Origin: Lentinula raphanica
Taxonomy: Eukaryota; Basidiomycota; Agaricomycetes; Agaricales; Omphalotaceae
Reading direction: 5' to 3'
Length of the DNA stretch: 64,000 nt
NCBI GenBank assembly: GCA_027919835.1
Contig: JANVFP010000005.1
Coordinates: 744,001-808,000, forward strand
Positions 24,495-33,036 of this stretch are shown here, one piece after another. The stretch's first letter is position 1, and each line of letters starts with the position of its first letter. The notes under the pieces were generated by a model. That model had not been told where the DNA came from. It searched no databases and saw only the letters and a program-made list of their open reading frames with translations. Both the position numbers and the translations under genes were made by a program.

Positions 24495-26057
24495 ATGAGC
24501 CTGTTCAGTCGCGAAACCGAACTCTCAGCCCACCCCATCTTCAAGGGTTTACCTGTGGAGGATATCACGCGGCATGCGGAATCCATCGAAGCAATGGTTT
24601 CAAAATACTCTACAGGTTTAGATGGTAACAATGATTCTCCTAGCAGCCACAAGCCAAGGACAGTGAACGAGACCGTACTACTGACTGGATCCACGGGCAA
24701 CCTCGGCTGCTATATCCTCGCGTCCTTGCTTTTGATACCCAACGTTCAACGAGTGTACACTTTTAATCGACGATCGGCAACTCAGAACATTCTGGAACGC
24801 CATAGGGCTCACTTCGCAGAAAAAGGACTTGATGTTGCACTTCTATCCTCACCGAAACTAGTGCACCTCGAAGGTGACATTGCGCTCCCAAGTCTAGATC
24901 TTCAGGAGGGGGCTATCATCACGGTTAGTATCGGGCGTAATATTCTGACCCAAAGGCCGGTCTTTGAAGAATGCGCTCTCTAGCTACAACGGGACGTGAC
25001 TTCAATTATTCACACTGCTTGGTCGCTTTCTTTCAGCCTACCGCTGTCCTCGTTCGAAGGTCACATCCAAGGGACCCGAACTCTTATAGATATCGCGCGC
25101 TCTAGTGAGCGACGCGACGAAATACGATTTCTTTTCACAGCATCGATCGCTATGACTCAGAATTGGAACGAAAGCCAAGGACCGTACCCGGAAACATTGG
25201 TTATGGATACGATGACTGCTGTAGGGGGCGGATATGGAGAGAGCAAATATGTTGCTGAGAGGGTATGTTTATTGTTCTCTGGTAGTCCAATCACTATTGA
25301 GTACTGAGTCATATACATTGCAGATATTAGCCAAGAGTGGGCTCCAAGTCACATCTCTGCGTATCGGGCAGATTTGTGGCGGAGAATCTAATGGAGCTTG
25401 GGAACCTACGGAATGGTTCCCTATGTTGATCAAAGCTTGTTGGTATCTGGGAGCCATTTTCATCCCAAGACAGGTGTGATAGTAGTATTCATATACAAGC
25501 CCGAGTGTATGAAGCCTGAAACCCAGTCTATTCTAGGATTTCAAGTGTATGACCATGGATGCAATATCGGATATCGTCCTGGATATAGTGTTTCACAAAG
25601 ACTTACTGCCTTTCGCAGCAAACCTCACTCATCCTCGGCCAGTTACAAGTGCATATATATTCTACACTACCCGTGATGCCGTCATTCAGGAGTTTGGCCA
25701 TGAAAATTCCTCTGGAATTTTTCGTGAAGTCTCTTTTGAAGAATGGATGAACTTGTTACAACAGTCGGCAAGCAGGCATAACGCCGAGCCACGTAACATT
25801 ACGGTGAGTCATATAAAAGAAAGGAATTCATTGCTGACTCGCTCAATCTTCAGCGCCTTCTCTCGAAGATCATTGGTAAAATACCCCCTGCTGTCACTTT
25901 GGACATCTCCAACGCGATCAAGTTGAGTGAAAGGATGAGAACGCTTGAACCGATAGGCGCAGGGCTTGTCTTGAAGTGGGTGAAGTATTGGATTGCTTCG
26001 GGTTATTTGGGTCAAGAGTCGGGATTTCGCGAAGACATGTTGAAATCTCACTTATGA
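24495..26057 (+). CDS. Stand-alone thioester-reductase (Lys2 R-domain-like) protein
   Basis: Extended short-chain-dehydrogenase domain equivalent to the C-terminal reductase of alpha-aminoadipate reductase and fungal NRPS-like enzymes, which releases a carrier-bound thioester as an aldehyde. The ATG at 24495 gives MSLFSRETELSAHPIFKGLP. The cofactor motif VLLTGSTGNLGCYILASLLL and strand VQRVYTFNRRSA are intact. After introns near 24930 and 25265 come LQRDVTSIIHTAWSLSFSLP, IRFLFTASIA and the catalytic YGESKYVAER. Then QVTSLRIGQICGG, DAISDIVLDIVFHKD and a C-terminus WIASGYLGQESGF follow. No adenylation or peptidyl-carrier sequence precedes it within 1.5 kb. It is either a truncated relic or a free-standing reductase; all visible catalytic residues are kept. 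Confidence 0.78.
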
Positions 26058-26139
26058 AGAACCTTAGGTCATCGAGTGCAAAGTATACCGTCAGTGAGAT
26101 AGATAATTAACTGTCATTTTGTTGTTTGCTATGAAGAAA

Positions 26140-26409
26140 CCAGCCTGAGAACCTTCGCTCCTCATCCAACAATCACCTTCAGTACTCCCGATCCTGTCAA
26201 ACTTCCTGTCCCTGATTCCAAATTGCTCGCTCTGCGTGCAACCCGTGCCAAGGTAGCTCGTTTTTCAGACGCTGCTGAATACATCGAAAAGCTAGACGAA
26301 GATGAGGAGACCATAGGCTACCATAGGTGTATTGGCATCCGACGGTGGTTCATTCGAGGTTTTGAACCACGCGATTCTTCGATCCTACATCAAGGGTGTC
26401 GGGGGTTGA
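26140..26409 (+). pseudogene. Relic of a common basidiomycete hypothetical (C-terminal part)
   Basis: The frame reads TSLRTFAPHPTITFSTPDPV, then LLALRATRAKVARFSDAAEY and IEKLDEDEETIG. It resumes one frame away as VLASDGGSFEVLNHAILRSY and ends at TGA. The two halves are separated by a 10 bp tandem duplication (CCATAGGCTA followed by CCATAGG at 26311-26327), which breaks the frame. The type of sequence resembles the C-terminal part of HNH-nuclease-like hypotheticals of mushrooms, from memory only. No N-terminal part is found upstream. Confidence 0.4.
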
Positions 26410-27671
26410 TGTATGTTGCCTACTCGTACAATTAATTGTCCTTTCTCCGGTGACCAACATGCAAGGAGGCAGTCGAGCTTATTTATAGAGGAACATCAGG
26501 TAAGATATGTCATGATTTCCTGGAATCGGAACGAATGTGTGCGAGTACAAGGTAAGCCTTCTTCCAACGGATGTCTTGCATAGTATATTAGGAATTCTCG
26601 TCAGGCTGATACGATCAGGATTCGGAGACGACATAGAGACGAGAACACTTTGTGACTAGACATGGCACGTCTGGGTAGTATATTTCCCAGAGATCCGGGC
26701 TCGAAGATGCAAACATACAGTTGGAACTGGGCACCTTCACTCTCCGTTTACGACCTACACTCAACGCGAACTGTTTCGATATCACGTACCCGTCAAACCG
26801 CTTTGGCTTCCATGTCCACTACGATACAACGTCAGGCAATAACGAACTCTTCATCCCATTTACAAGATACATAATAAACGGCGCTACCTATAAGAACAAA
26901 TCTTTCGCGGTGCAATTCCAGGAAACGGATATTTGGTATGGTGAATATCACAGATGGGGGCGGCCTTTTTCGCAATGAGCTAAGGTCGCTCCAAACTGTG
27001 TGCACTCGGTGAGCATGTATGAGAGTGCGCTCGAGATCCTGAGCAGTTCGATTATCTGTACTAGTCTCCGGGGGAAGGAAATATTCAGAGTGTCTGTAAG
27101 CATTGACCCGTACCGACGGTGTTCGAACGTGAGAGCTCGGAAACGTCTACAAGTCTGTCATCAAAGAGGTTATTACTAGGCCAAGCAGGGATTGAGAGTG
27201 CTTGTAATGCACCTTCCGTAGTCGTAGTATTTCTGGTATTGAGGAAATACAGGACGTTTAGCAAGATATCGTCGGGTGCCTCCACTAACCTCATGGTGGT
27301 AAGATAGTGACAGAGGTATGTAACGGTTAACCAAGCGCTGGAATTTTTACGTGCTGCTGCATATCGATCTATTTCGATATCGCGAGTGACAAATCGCAAT
27401 GCGCATGGCGGCATCGGACAGAGTCTGATACTGTGCTTGGTATCATTTCCCTTGCAATGAGATGCTACCCGAGGCTTTGACAAAGGAGGTCTGCCCTGGT
27501 CTGCCGAGTTCATTGGTGGAAGCGTTTGCTCATTGAATATGATATATGATATTGGTGTTTGACAGTAACAATAATCGTGGTTAGAAGGTATAGTGATAGT
27601 GAGTATATGCTAGGAATCTCTCTTTAACTTGAAGCACCCCATGACCTCGTACATTAACCACAACCCGTCGA
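26410..27671. other. Gene-poor stretch with unassigned short frames
   Basis: Contains an 85-codon plus-strand frame at 26721-26978 (FTLRLRPTLNANCFDITY, then FGFHVHYDTTSG) without a known domain, and the F-box-like frame listed separately. Otherwise I see nothing in it. Confidence 0.35.
27085..27513 (-). CDS. Possible F-box-like protein fragment
   Basis: A 142-codon frame whose residues 77-94 (VEAPDDILLNVLYFLNTR) look like the first helix of a fungal F-box (LPxDILLxVLxFL). The usual downstream helices and leucine-rich region are absent. It may be a relic, or an exon of a gene I cannot join. Confidence 0.25.
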   Translation of the reverse strand: MNSADQGRPPLSKPRVASHCKGNDTKHSIRLCPMPPCALRFVTRDIEIDRYAAARKNSSAWLTVTYLCHYLTTMRLVEAPDDILLNVLYFLNTRNTTTTEGALQALSIPAWPSNNLFDDRLVDVSELSRSNTVGTGQCLQTL

Positions 27672-28715
27672 TCACCTACGGAAACGAAAAGCGACTGGCT
27701 GGTTTCTTGCTACCAAGGGGTTTGCAACGTCATTACTGTCAGTACCAGAGGTCGAGTTCTTTGACGAAGAATCTTGAGGTTCCGGGTCCGTAGAGTTAGC
27801 GTTCGAGGCTGCGGCACTGTCCTTAGAGCCAGAAGCCTTCACAATCTTCATCGCAGCTGCTCTCGGAAACCGCCTTTGTGGGGAACCAGCTTCGGTCGAG
27901 TTAGCGGAGGAGGTGGCAGTGCCATTCTGCTTGGGACCAGGTACCAGTGCAGGAAGATCAATCGGGGCAGCCCGACGAGCTTGCTTTTGAGAAGAACTCG
28001 GTTCAGTAGAGTTGGTACCAGAGGTATTGTTCGCGTTAGATTGATCAATCAAGTCGGGAAACCCCGTACTCGAGGAACGCTTTTGATGGCTCGCTTCGGT
28101 AGAGTTGCTGGTCGAATTGGTGGAGGTGTTGTTCTGATTCGTCAGAGGCAACTTCCCCAGGATGTCCACTTGACGGCTCGGGAAACGCTTTTGATGGCTC
28201 GCTTCGGTAGAGTTGCTGGTCGAATTGGTGGAGGTGTTGTTCTTTTTCATCACTTTTCCCAGGATGTCCACTTGACGCATTGCAACGGCGCGTTTCTCGT
28301 TGGATTGCGCATCGTCAGTCGCGCTGGGAGTCGAACTTGCGGTGGTAGAAGATGGTTGAGCCTCTTCAGTAGAGTTGGCATCAGAAGGCGAGGAAGGAGC
28401 ACTCGAAGAACCATAATCAGCGTTATGAATTTGGCGGGAGGCAAGATTGGGGAATGCAGACTCCTCAGTAGAGTTGGTATCGCGCGAAGCTTTCTTGTCG
28501 GATGGCGAGGGAAACGCCAACGCAGAAGGAAAAATTTGAGTCGGGTGGCTGGACGGCACAGGTACAGGAGGAGCAGGGGCGACTTCACGTCGGTAACCAG
28601 ACGGAACACGATGAGCGATGTTCATATTATTGTCATGGGGGCGATATGGACGGTAAGCGACGGTTGAGTGAGTGACAGTCAGAAGTACAAGAAGAAAAGA
28701 AAGACGAGGTTGCAT
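27672..28715 (-). CDS. Secreted repeat-peptide precursor with Kex2-type sites (KEP-like)
   Basis: Intron-free, 347 residues. The signal peptide is MQPRLSFLLVLLTVTHSTVA. Dibasic pairs fall at residues 42-43, 74-75, 141-142, 157-158, 176-177, 212-213, 247-248, 281-282 and 346-347, and most close a repeat unit. Units end in an NSTE/NSTD block plus a short spacer and KR or RR (SNSTEASHQKR twice, NSTEAGSPQRR, NSTEPSSSQKQARR). Units begin with a short hydrophobic candidate peptide: RQVDILGK twice, FPDLIDQ, APIDLPALVPGPK and FPRAAAMKIVK. Seven NST(E/D) blocks are predicted N-glycosylation sites. This layout is that of fungal Kex2-processed repeat proteins, which include pheromone-type and dikaritin-type precursors. 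No UstY-like gene is adjacent. It is divergent from the MFS gene. The peptide function is unknown. Confidence 0.72.
   Translation of the reverse strand: MQPRLSFLLVLLTVTHSTVAYRPYRPHDNNMNIAHRVPSGYRREVAPAPPVPVPSSHPTQIFPSALAFPSPSDKKASRDTNSTEESAFPNLASRQIHNADYGSSSAPSSPSDANSTEEAQPSSTTASSTPSATDDAQSNEKRAVAMRQVDILGKVMKKNNTSTNSTSNSTEASHQKRFPSRQVDILGKLPLTNQNNTSTNSTSNSTEASHQKRSSSTGFPDLIDQSNANNTSGTNSTEPSSSQKQARRAAPIDLPALVPGPKQNGTATSSANSTEAGSPQRRFPRAAAMKIVKASGSKDSAAASNANSTDPEPQDSSSKNSTSGTDSNDVANPLVARNQPVAFRFRR
28077..28284 (-). repeat. 108 bp tandem duplication inside the repeat-peptide gene
   Basis: Two near-identical copies offset by 108 bp (36 codons), for example GATGGCTCGCTTCGGTAGAG at 28085 and 28193. 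CCCAGGATGTCCACTTGACG recurs near 28156 and 28258. It encodes the two RQVDILGK...SHQKR modules. The near identity at DNA level suggests a recent unequal exchange. Confidence 0.85.
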
Positions 28716-28811
28716 GTTGAGGTAGATCGCTAAAAGCGAGATTAGTATGCCGCTAGAAAATGGAGGTTAGAAGATAAGATGGGAAACTGAGGTCAAAGCT
28801 GGTTTGCCAAA

Positions 28812-28817
28812 TTTATA
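28812..28817 (-). promoter_or_regulatory. TATA box of the repeat-peptide gene
   Basis: TATAAA on the minus strand, 97 bp upstream of the ATG, in a 517 bp divergent promoter shared with the MFS gene. Confidence 0.45.
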
Positions 28818-29232
28818 CGCATCAACCACGTGACATAATTTGCACAGCCTCAGACTCAGAGGTACCTCCGCGGACTTTTCAGTTTTTTGTTCTCTATCTT
28901 GGTTCGAATGGATGGGGATTTCCACTTTGCTACATGATACATCCACTGTGATCATCAGGCATCTCATAGAAGCTCATAGAGTGTTCTGAGGACAGCCAGC
29001 AGCCCACAATAAAATACCTCGCTCCTTTAAATAATTTATTAGCGATTACGGGAAAACAAACACTCATCGGCCTCCGTTGATCTTCACACAACGATAAAAA
29101 GCGATCAGCCACTACCAGGCACCTTTTTCTTGCGTCCCTACATAAGTACCAATATCTCAACTGCTCAAAAGCGCAAAGAAGAAACAACTATACACCCACT
29201 CTCTCGTCCTTGGCTCTTCTTAGCCCAACACA
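28818..29232. promoter_or_regulatory. Divergent promoter region (repeat-peptide gene / MFS gene)
   Basis: Remaining part of the 517 bp gap between two divergent starts. No coding sequence is seen. Shared regulation is possible but is inference. Confidence 0.4.
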
Positions 29233-32200
29233 ATGGAGGTCGAAGAAACGAAAACTACCATCGCCGACAATGAATCAGTCCTTCAAAGATCCAAAACTTC
29301 CAGCGTGGTTGAAGTACCGTTACCTTCAAAGGATGATGCAGAGAACGAAGACAAAGACGGCCATGAGCTCGAAATTCAATATGCTTCGGGTAGTCGACTG
29401 GCTATCATAACTTTGGGTGTTTGCTTGGGACTTTTTGTGGTGAGTTCGAGAATGTATCCTTTTTCTTGCTCCGCACTCATTCGTTTTGGACAGGTTGCTT
29501 TGGACACCTCCATCATATGTGAGAAGGCATTCCAGTCAAGTGTTGACAAGTGTTTAACTTTCACTTCATGATTCCTTTAAGCAACCGTCATTCCCACTAT
29601 TACAACGGTGTTCGACTCCCTTGGGGACGTCGGTTGGTATGGTTCAGCCTACTTGCTTGTCCTGGCGTCCTTGCAACCATCTTTCGGGAAGATCTATACA
29701 GTGTTCAACCTCAAGGCAGTGTATCTCATCTCTCTCATCGTTTTTGAGGGTGCGTGTTGCTTCTTGGCTTGGCTTGAGAGATACTTGATAGTAATCTATA
29801 CATCCAGTTGGTTCGGTCGTGTGCGCTGCCGCGACTAGCTCTTTGATGTTCATCATAGGCAGAGCAATAGCCGGACTCGGGGCTTCTGCCTTATTGTCTG
29901 GCGGGATGAACATATTAAGCCAAGTTGCCAGCCTAAGCGGGCAACAGCGTCCAACCGAGCGTAGTAAGGCCAACCACTGACTTTGAAAAACTTCTGCAGT
30001 CGACCGTCTCCGAAGATAGGGTCCTGGTAGATAGCTAAGAGGTCAGCTGGTGAGACAGATTCAGGCAGCGGTTTCGAGCCTGCGAAAGCTCTCGTCAGGG
30101 GGCTACCGCTACCCCTACCGTCTGCACTTCTCACTCCGTGTAGGGAACACTTCCACTGAGCCTTTATACCCAGAAGGAGCCCGGACCGGACCTGCAACTG
30201 ATATCGACACCATCAGCCAGGCTCCTAACCCATGACCTTCCGAGTGGGTGGTTTACGTTTGGGAGGCGAGTCAATTCTGCTAGAGGGAGGCTTCCCCTCA
30301 GTCCATGAGGCCGGATCTGCAACCAACCGTGCTTCACACTGCCATTGGCCCAAACCCGAACCCTAGAACCAGATACAGAATTGGTCGAAACCTCGGACCA
30401 ACAGATTTCTCTGATGGTGAGGGTTTGTTCGTGTCCATGCGGCGAAGACGAGGTTGGAATTAAGCCAAGTTGCCAGCCTAAGCGGGCAACAGCGTCCAAC
30501 CGAGCGTAGTAAGGCCAACCACTGACTTTGAAAACTTCTGCAGTCGACCGTCTCCGAAGATAGGGTCCTGGTAGATAGCTAAGAGGTCAGCTGGTGAGAC
30601 AGATTCAGGCAGCGGTTTCGAGCCTGCGAAAGCTCTCGTCAGGGGGCTACCGCTACCCCTACCGTCTGCACTTCTCACTCCGTGTAGGGAACACTTCCAC
30701 TGAGCCTTTATACCCAGAAGGAGCCCGGACCGGACCTGCAACTGATATCGACACCATCAGCCAGGCTCCTAACCCATGACCTTCCGAGTGGGTGGTTTAC
30801 GTTTGGGAGGCGAGTCAATTCTGCTAGAGGGAGGCTTCCCCTCAGTCCATGAGGCCGGATCTGCAACCAACCGTGCTTCACACTGCCATTGGCCCAAACC
30901 CGAACCCTAGAACCAGATACAGAATTGGTCGAAACCTCGGACCAACAGATTTCTCTGATGGTGAGGGTTTGTTCGTGTCCATGCGGCGAAGACGAGGTTG
31001 GACATCGCATTCGCGGTACCTTTGGAGAAACGTGCCGCCTATAATGCGGGGGTATCAAGTATGTTTACCATTGCCTCCATTGCCGGTCCTCTCTTGGGAG
31101 GTGCCTTCACAGACGAGGTGTCATGGCGATGGTATGTACGAAACCTGCAGGAACAACCATGATAGCAATGCTCATATTGACTATGTAGGTCGTTTTGGAT
31201 AAACCTTCCCGTGGGCGGCCTTGCGTTCTTCATCGTTGGCTTCTTCTTCACTGCACCCGCAAGAAAATCCCAGCTAACTTTCAAGGAGAAGATGGCCAAA
31301 CTTGATTTCTTTGGAGCCTTATGTTTCGTCGGAGGCACGATCTGCTTATTATTGGCTCTTCAATGGGGTGGCGCAACATATGCGTGGACCGATTCTAGAG
31401 TCTGGGGTCTATTCCTGGGTTTCGGCCTCATTATGCCAATCTTCGCCTACATCCAAGTCAAGCGGGGAAAAGGCGCGACTATCCCAGTGTCTATCATCAA
31501 GCAGCGTACCGTTCTTATCAGCACGCTGTACTCGTTTCTGTACAGCATGGCTTCTTATACGTGAGTGAGATCTTCTTTGCAGGGGAGATTGAGTCTAAAG
31601 GAACTCAGGCAAATTTACTATCTACCTCTTTACTTCCAAGCTGTGGAAAATATCTCAGCAGTTGGCTCAGGTATAAGGCTGATACCGTACTTGGTTTTCA
31701 ACACCTTCGCCGCGATACTGATGGGGATGTATGTCAACCGTACCGGCTACTATTACTATCTTCTATGGATCGGTGCTACCTTTTACACTGTTGGCTCTGG
31801 GCTTCTTTCAACTCTCGGTCTCAACTCTTCCACTGCCCAATGGCTTCCTTACGAAATCATCACTGGGTTTGGGCGCGGCTCAGGTCAAATTCCGTTCGTC
31901 GCCGTCCAAGTGGTCTTAACCCCCGAAGAAGTTCCTATCGGAAGTACGTCCCACAAATGATTAACTTATGTCCCCTTATCAATACCGATATATTGCTCTA
32001 TAGGCAGCCTCGTCATGCTATCCACGTCCCTAGGAGGAGCCGTCGCGCTTTCGATATCGCAATCTATTTTCAACAACGATCTTCTCAAGGAACTAACGAA
32101 ATACGCACCGTCCATTGACCCGGATATCGTTCTCAACTCTGGTGCCACGCAATTCAGTGACCTTGTGCCCGCCGATGCGTTGAGTGGTGTGCTCCAGGCT

Positions 32201-32419
32201 TATTCAAAAGCAATAGATATGGTGTTGATTCCTCCAATCGCTTTTGCGGGTCTGAGCTTGGTTCTTGCGCTTGGGGTGAGTCTTTGAAACTGAGACGATT
32301 GTTGTTAAACTACTCACTGATTATTCTCCTATCAGATTGAGCGTTTGAACGTGAAGGCCCGAAAGCAGTCCGCTAATGTGACTGCTGAATCGGAAAAATC
32401 TGAGAAAGCTGAAGCTTGA
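29233..32419 (+). pseudogene. MFS transporter (DHA2-type drug/toxin exporter), interrupted by an insertion
   Basis: Major-facilitator efflux pump of the 14-span DHA2 group. The charged N-terminus (MEVEETKTTIADNESVLQRS) leads to LAIITLGVCLGLFVVALDTS, the TM1 and motif-D1-like block, then [37 protein letters not shown] and MFIIGRAIAGLGASAL. After GGMNI the frame is cut by 1,089 bp of foreign sequence (29914-31002). It then resumes in phase as AFAVPLEKRAAYNAGVSSMF, GPLLGGAFTDEVSWRW, FWINLPVGGLAFFIVGFFF and on to VTAESEKSEKAEA. The flanking halves have no other lesion, so the disruption is recent. Several short introns. Unless the insertion is spliced out, no functional transporter is made. It lies next to the repeat-peptide gene. 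Confidence 0.88.
29914..31002. mobile_element. Tandem two-unit insertion (about 545 bp per unit) in the MFS gene
   Basis: Two direct copies, 29914-30458 (545 bp) and 30459-31002 (544 bp), appear identical apart from one A in a run (GAAAAAC versus GAAAAC near 29990 and 30535). Each begins ATTAAGCCAAGTTGCCAGCC and ends GGCGAAGACGAGGTTGGA. The host sequence on both sides contains ACAT (29910-29913 and 31002-31005), giving a 3-4 bp target duplication. Removing the insert restores GGMNI-AFAVP. There are no terminal inverted repeats, TG...CA ends or transposase. The minus strand is open for 111-116 codons in each unit, but the product is not recognised. It could be a non-autonomous element or a transposed satellite dimer. 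Confidence 0.85.
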
Positions 32420-33036
32420 TCAGTTGTTGGGCTCTACTGTAGATACATATCTACGCACATATACTTACATTATTGATTCCCTAATGCACGGCAGTTGTGG
32501 CTGCCTATACCTATCATAGGTCATTAACCAGTATGCAAACTCTGTGCAACGACACGTCCGCGACGCGCCATATGATGTGCGTGAAAGTCAGATGTGCAAT
32601 GTGCAATATGCATGTCACACATCTTGAAACTTCCTGAGCGCTTATTTGATTGTACTTTCTTTCTTTGCCCCACCTCTTCCTCAGCTCACTGGCTTATTAG
32701 TGGTCTTTGACGGAATACTGTGCACTGGTCTGTGACGCCGCGACATTATCAGTTTGAGCATATGTATTCAGCTGATTACCTGCATGGTTTCTGAAATTCA
32801 AAAGCTCAATAATCAATTCCTTGCATCTTTAGCAGACCCATCACGAGGAGAGCGGATTACTATATTCATCCCGTCTTGGATATCTTTCATATTCCAGCAA
32901 CGTACTTGGAGCATACGATGAAGCTTCTCGTCCACGCGGAACCGTAAACTTCGAGGTTCTTCCTTTATGAGATAATGCTACCTTTTGATGATTATAAAAG
33001 GTAGGCTCCCTCATCGAAATAACCGTCCGACTAAGC
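32420..33036. other. Intergenic, GH92 promoter
   Basis: About 0.6 kb between the MFS stop and GH92 start. Contains TATAAA at 32993-32998, 39 bp before the GH92 ATG. Otherwise nothing recognised. Confidence 0.45.

Noticed and set aside
27774..28667. 297-codon plus-strand open frame
   Set aside because: It is the antisense shadow of the repeat-peptide gene; its Arg/Gly-rich product follows from the repeated NST codons on the other strand.
29853..31058. 111-116 codon minus-strand frames in the tandem insertion as a transposase gene
   Set aside because: No catalytic motif or known domain; the frames persist because the unit is duplicated. Weak pol III box-like sequences were also not convincing enough to call a SINE.
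28716..32419. A dikaritin/ustiloxin-type RiPP cluster around the peptide precursor
   Set aside because: No UstYa/Yb (DUF3328) or tyrosinase gene is visible in the flanking 5 kb on either side, so a RiPP cluster is not supported.
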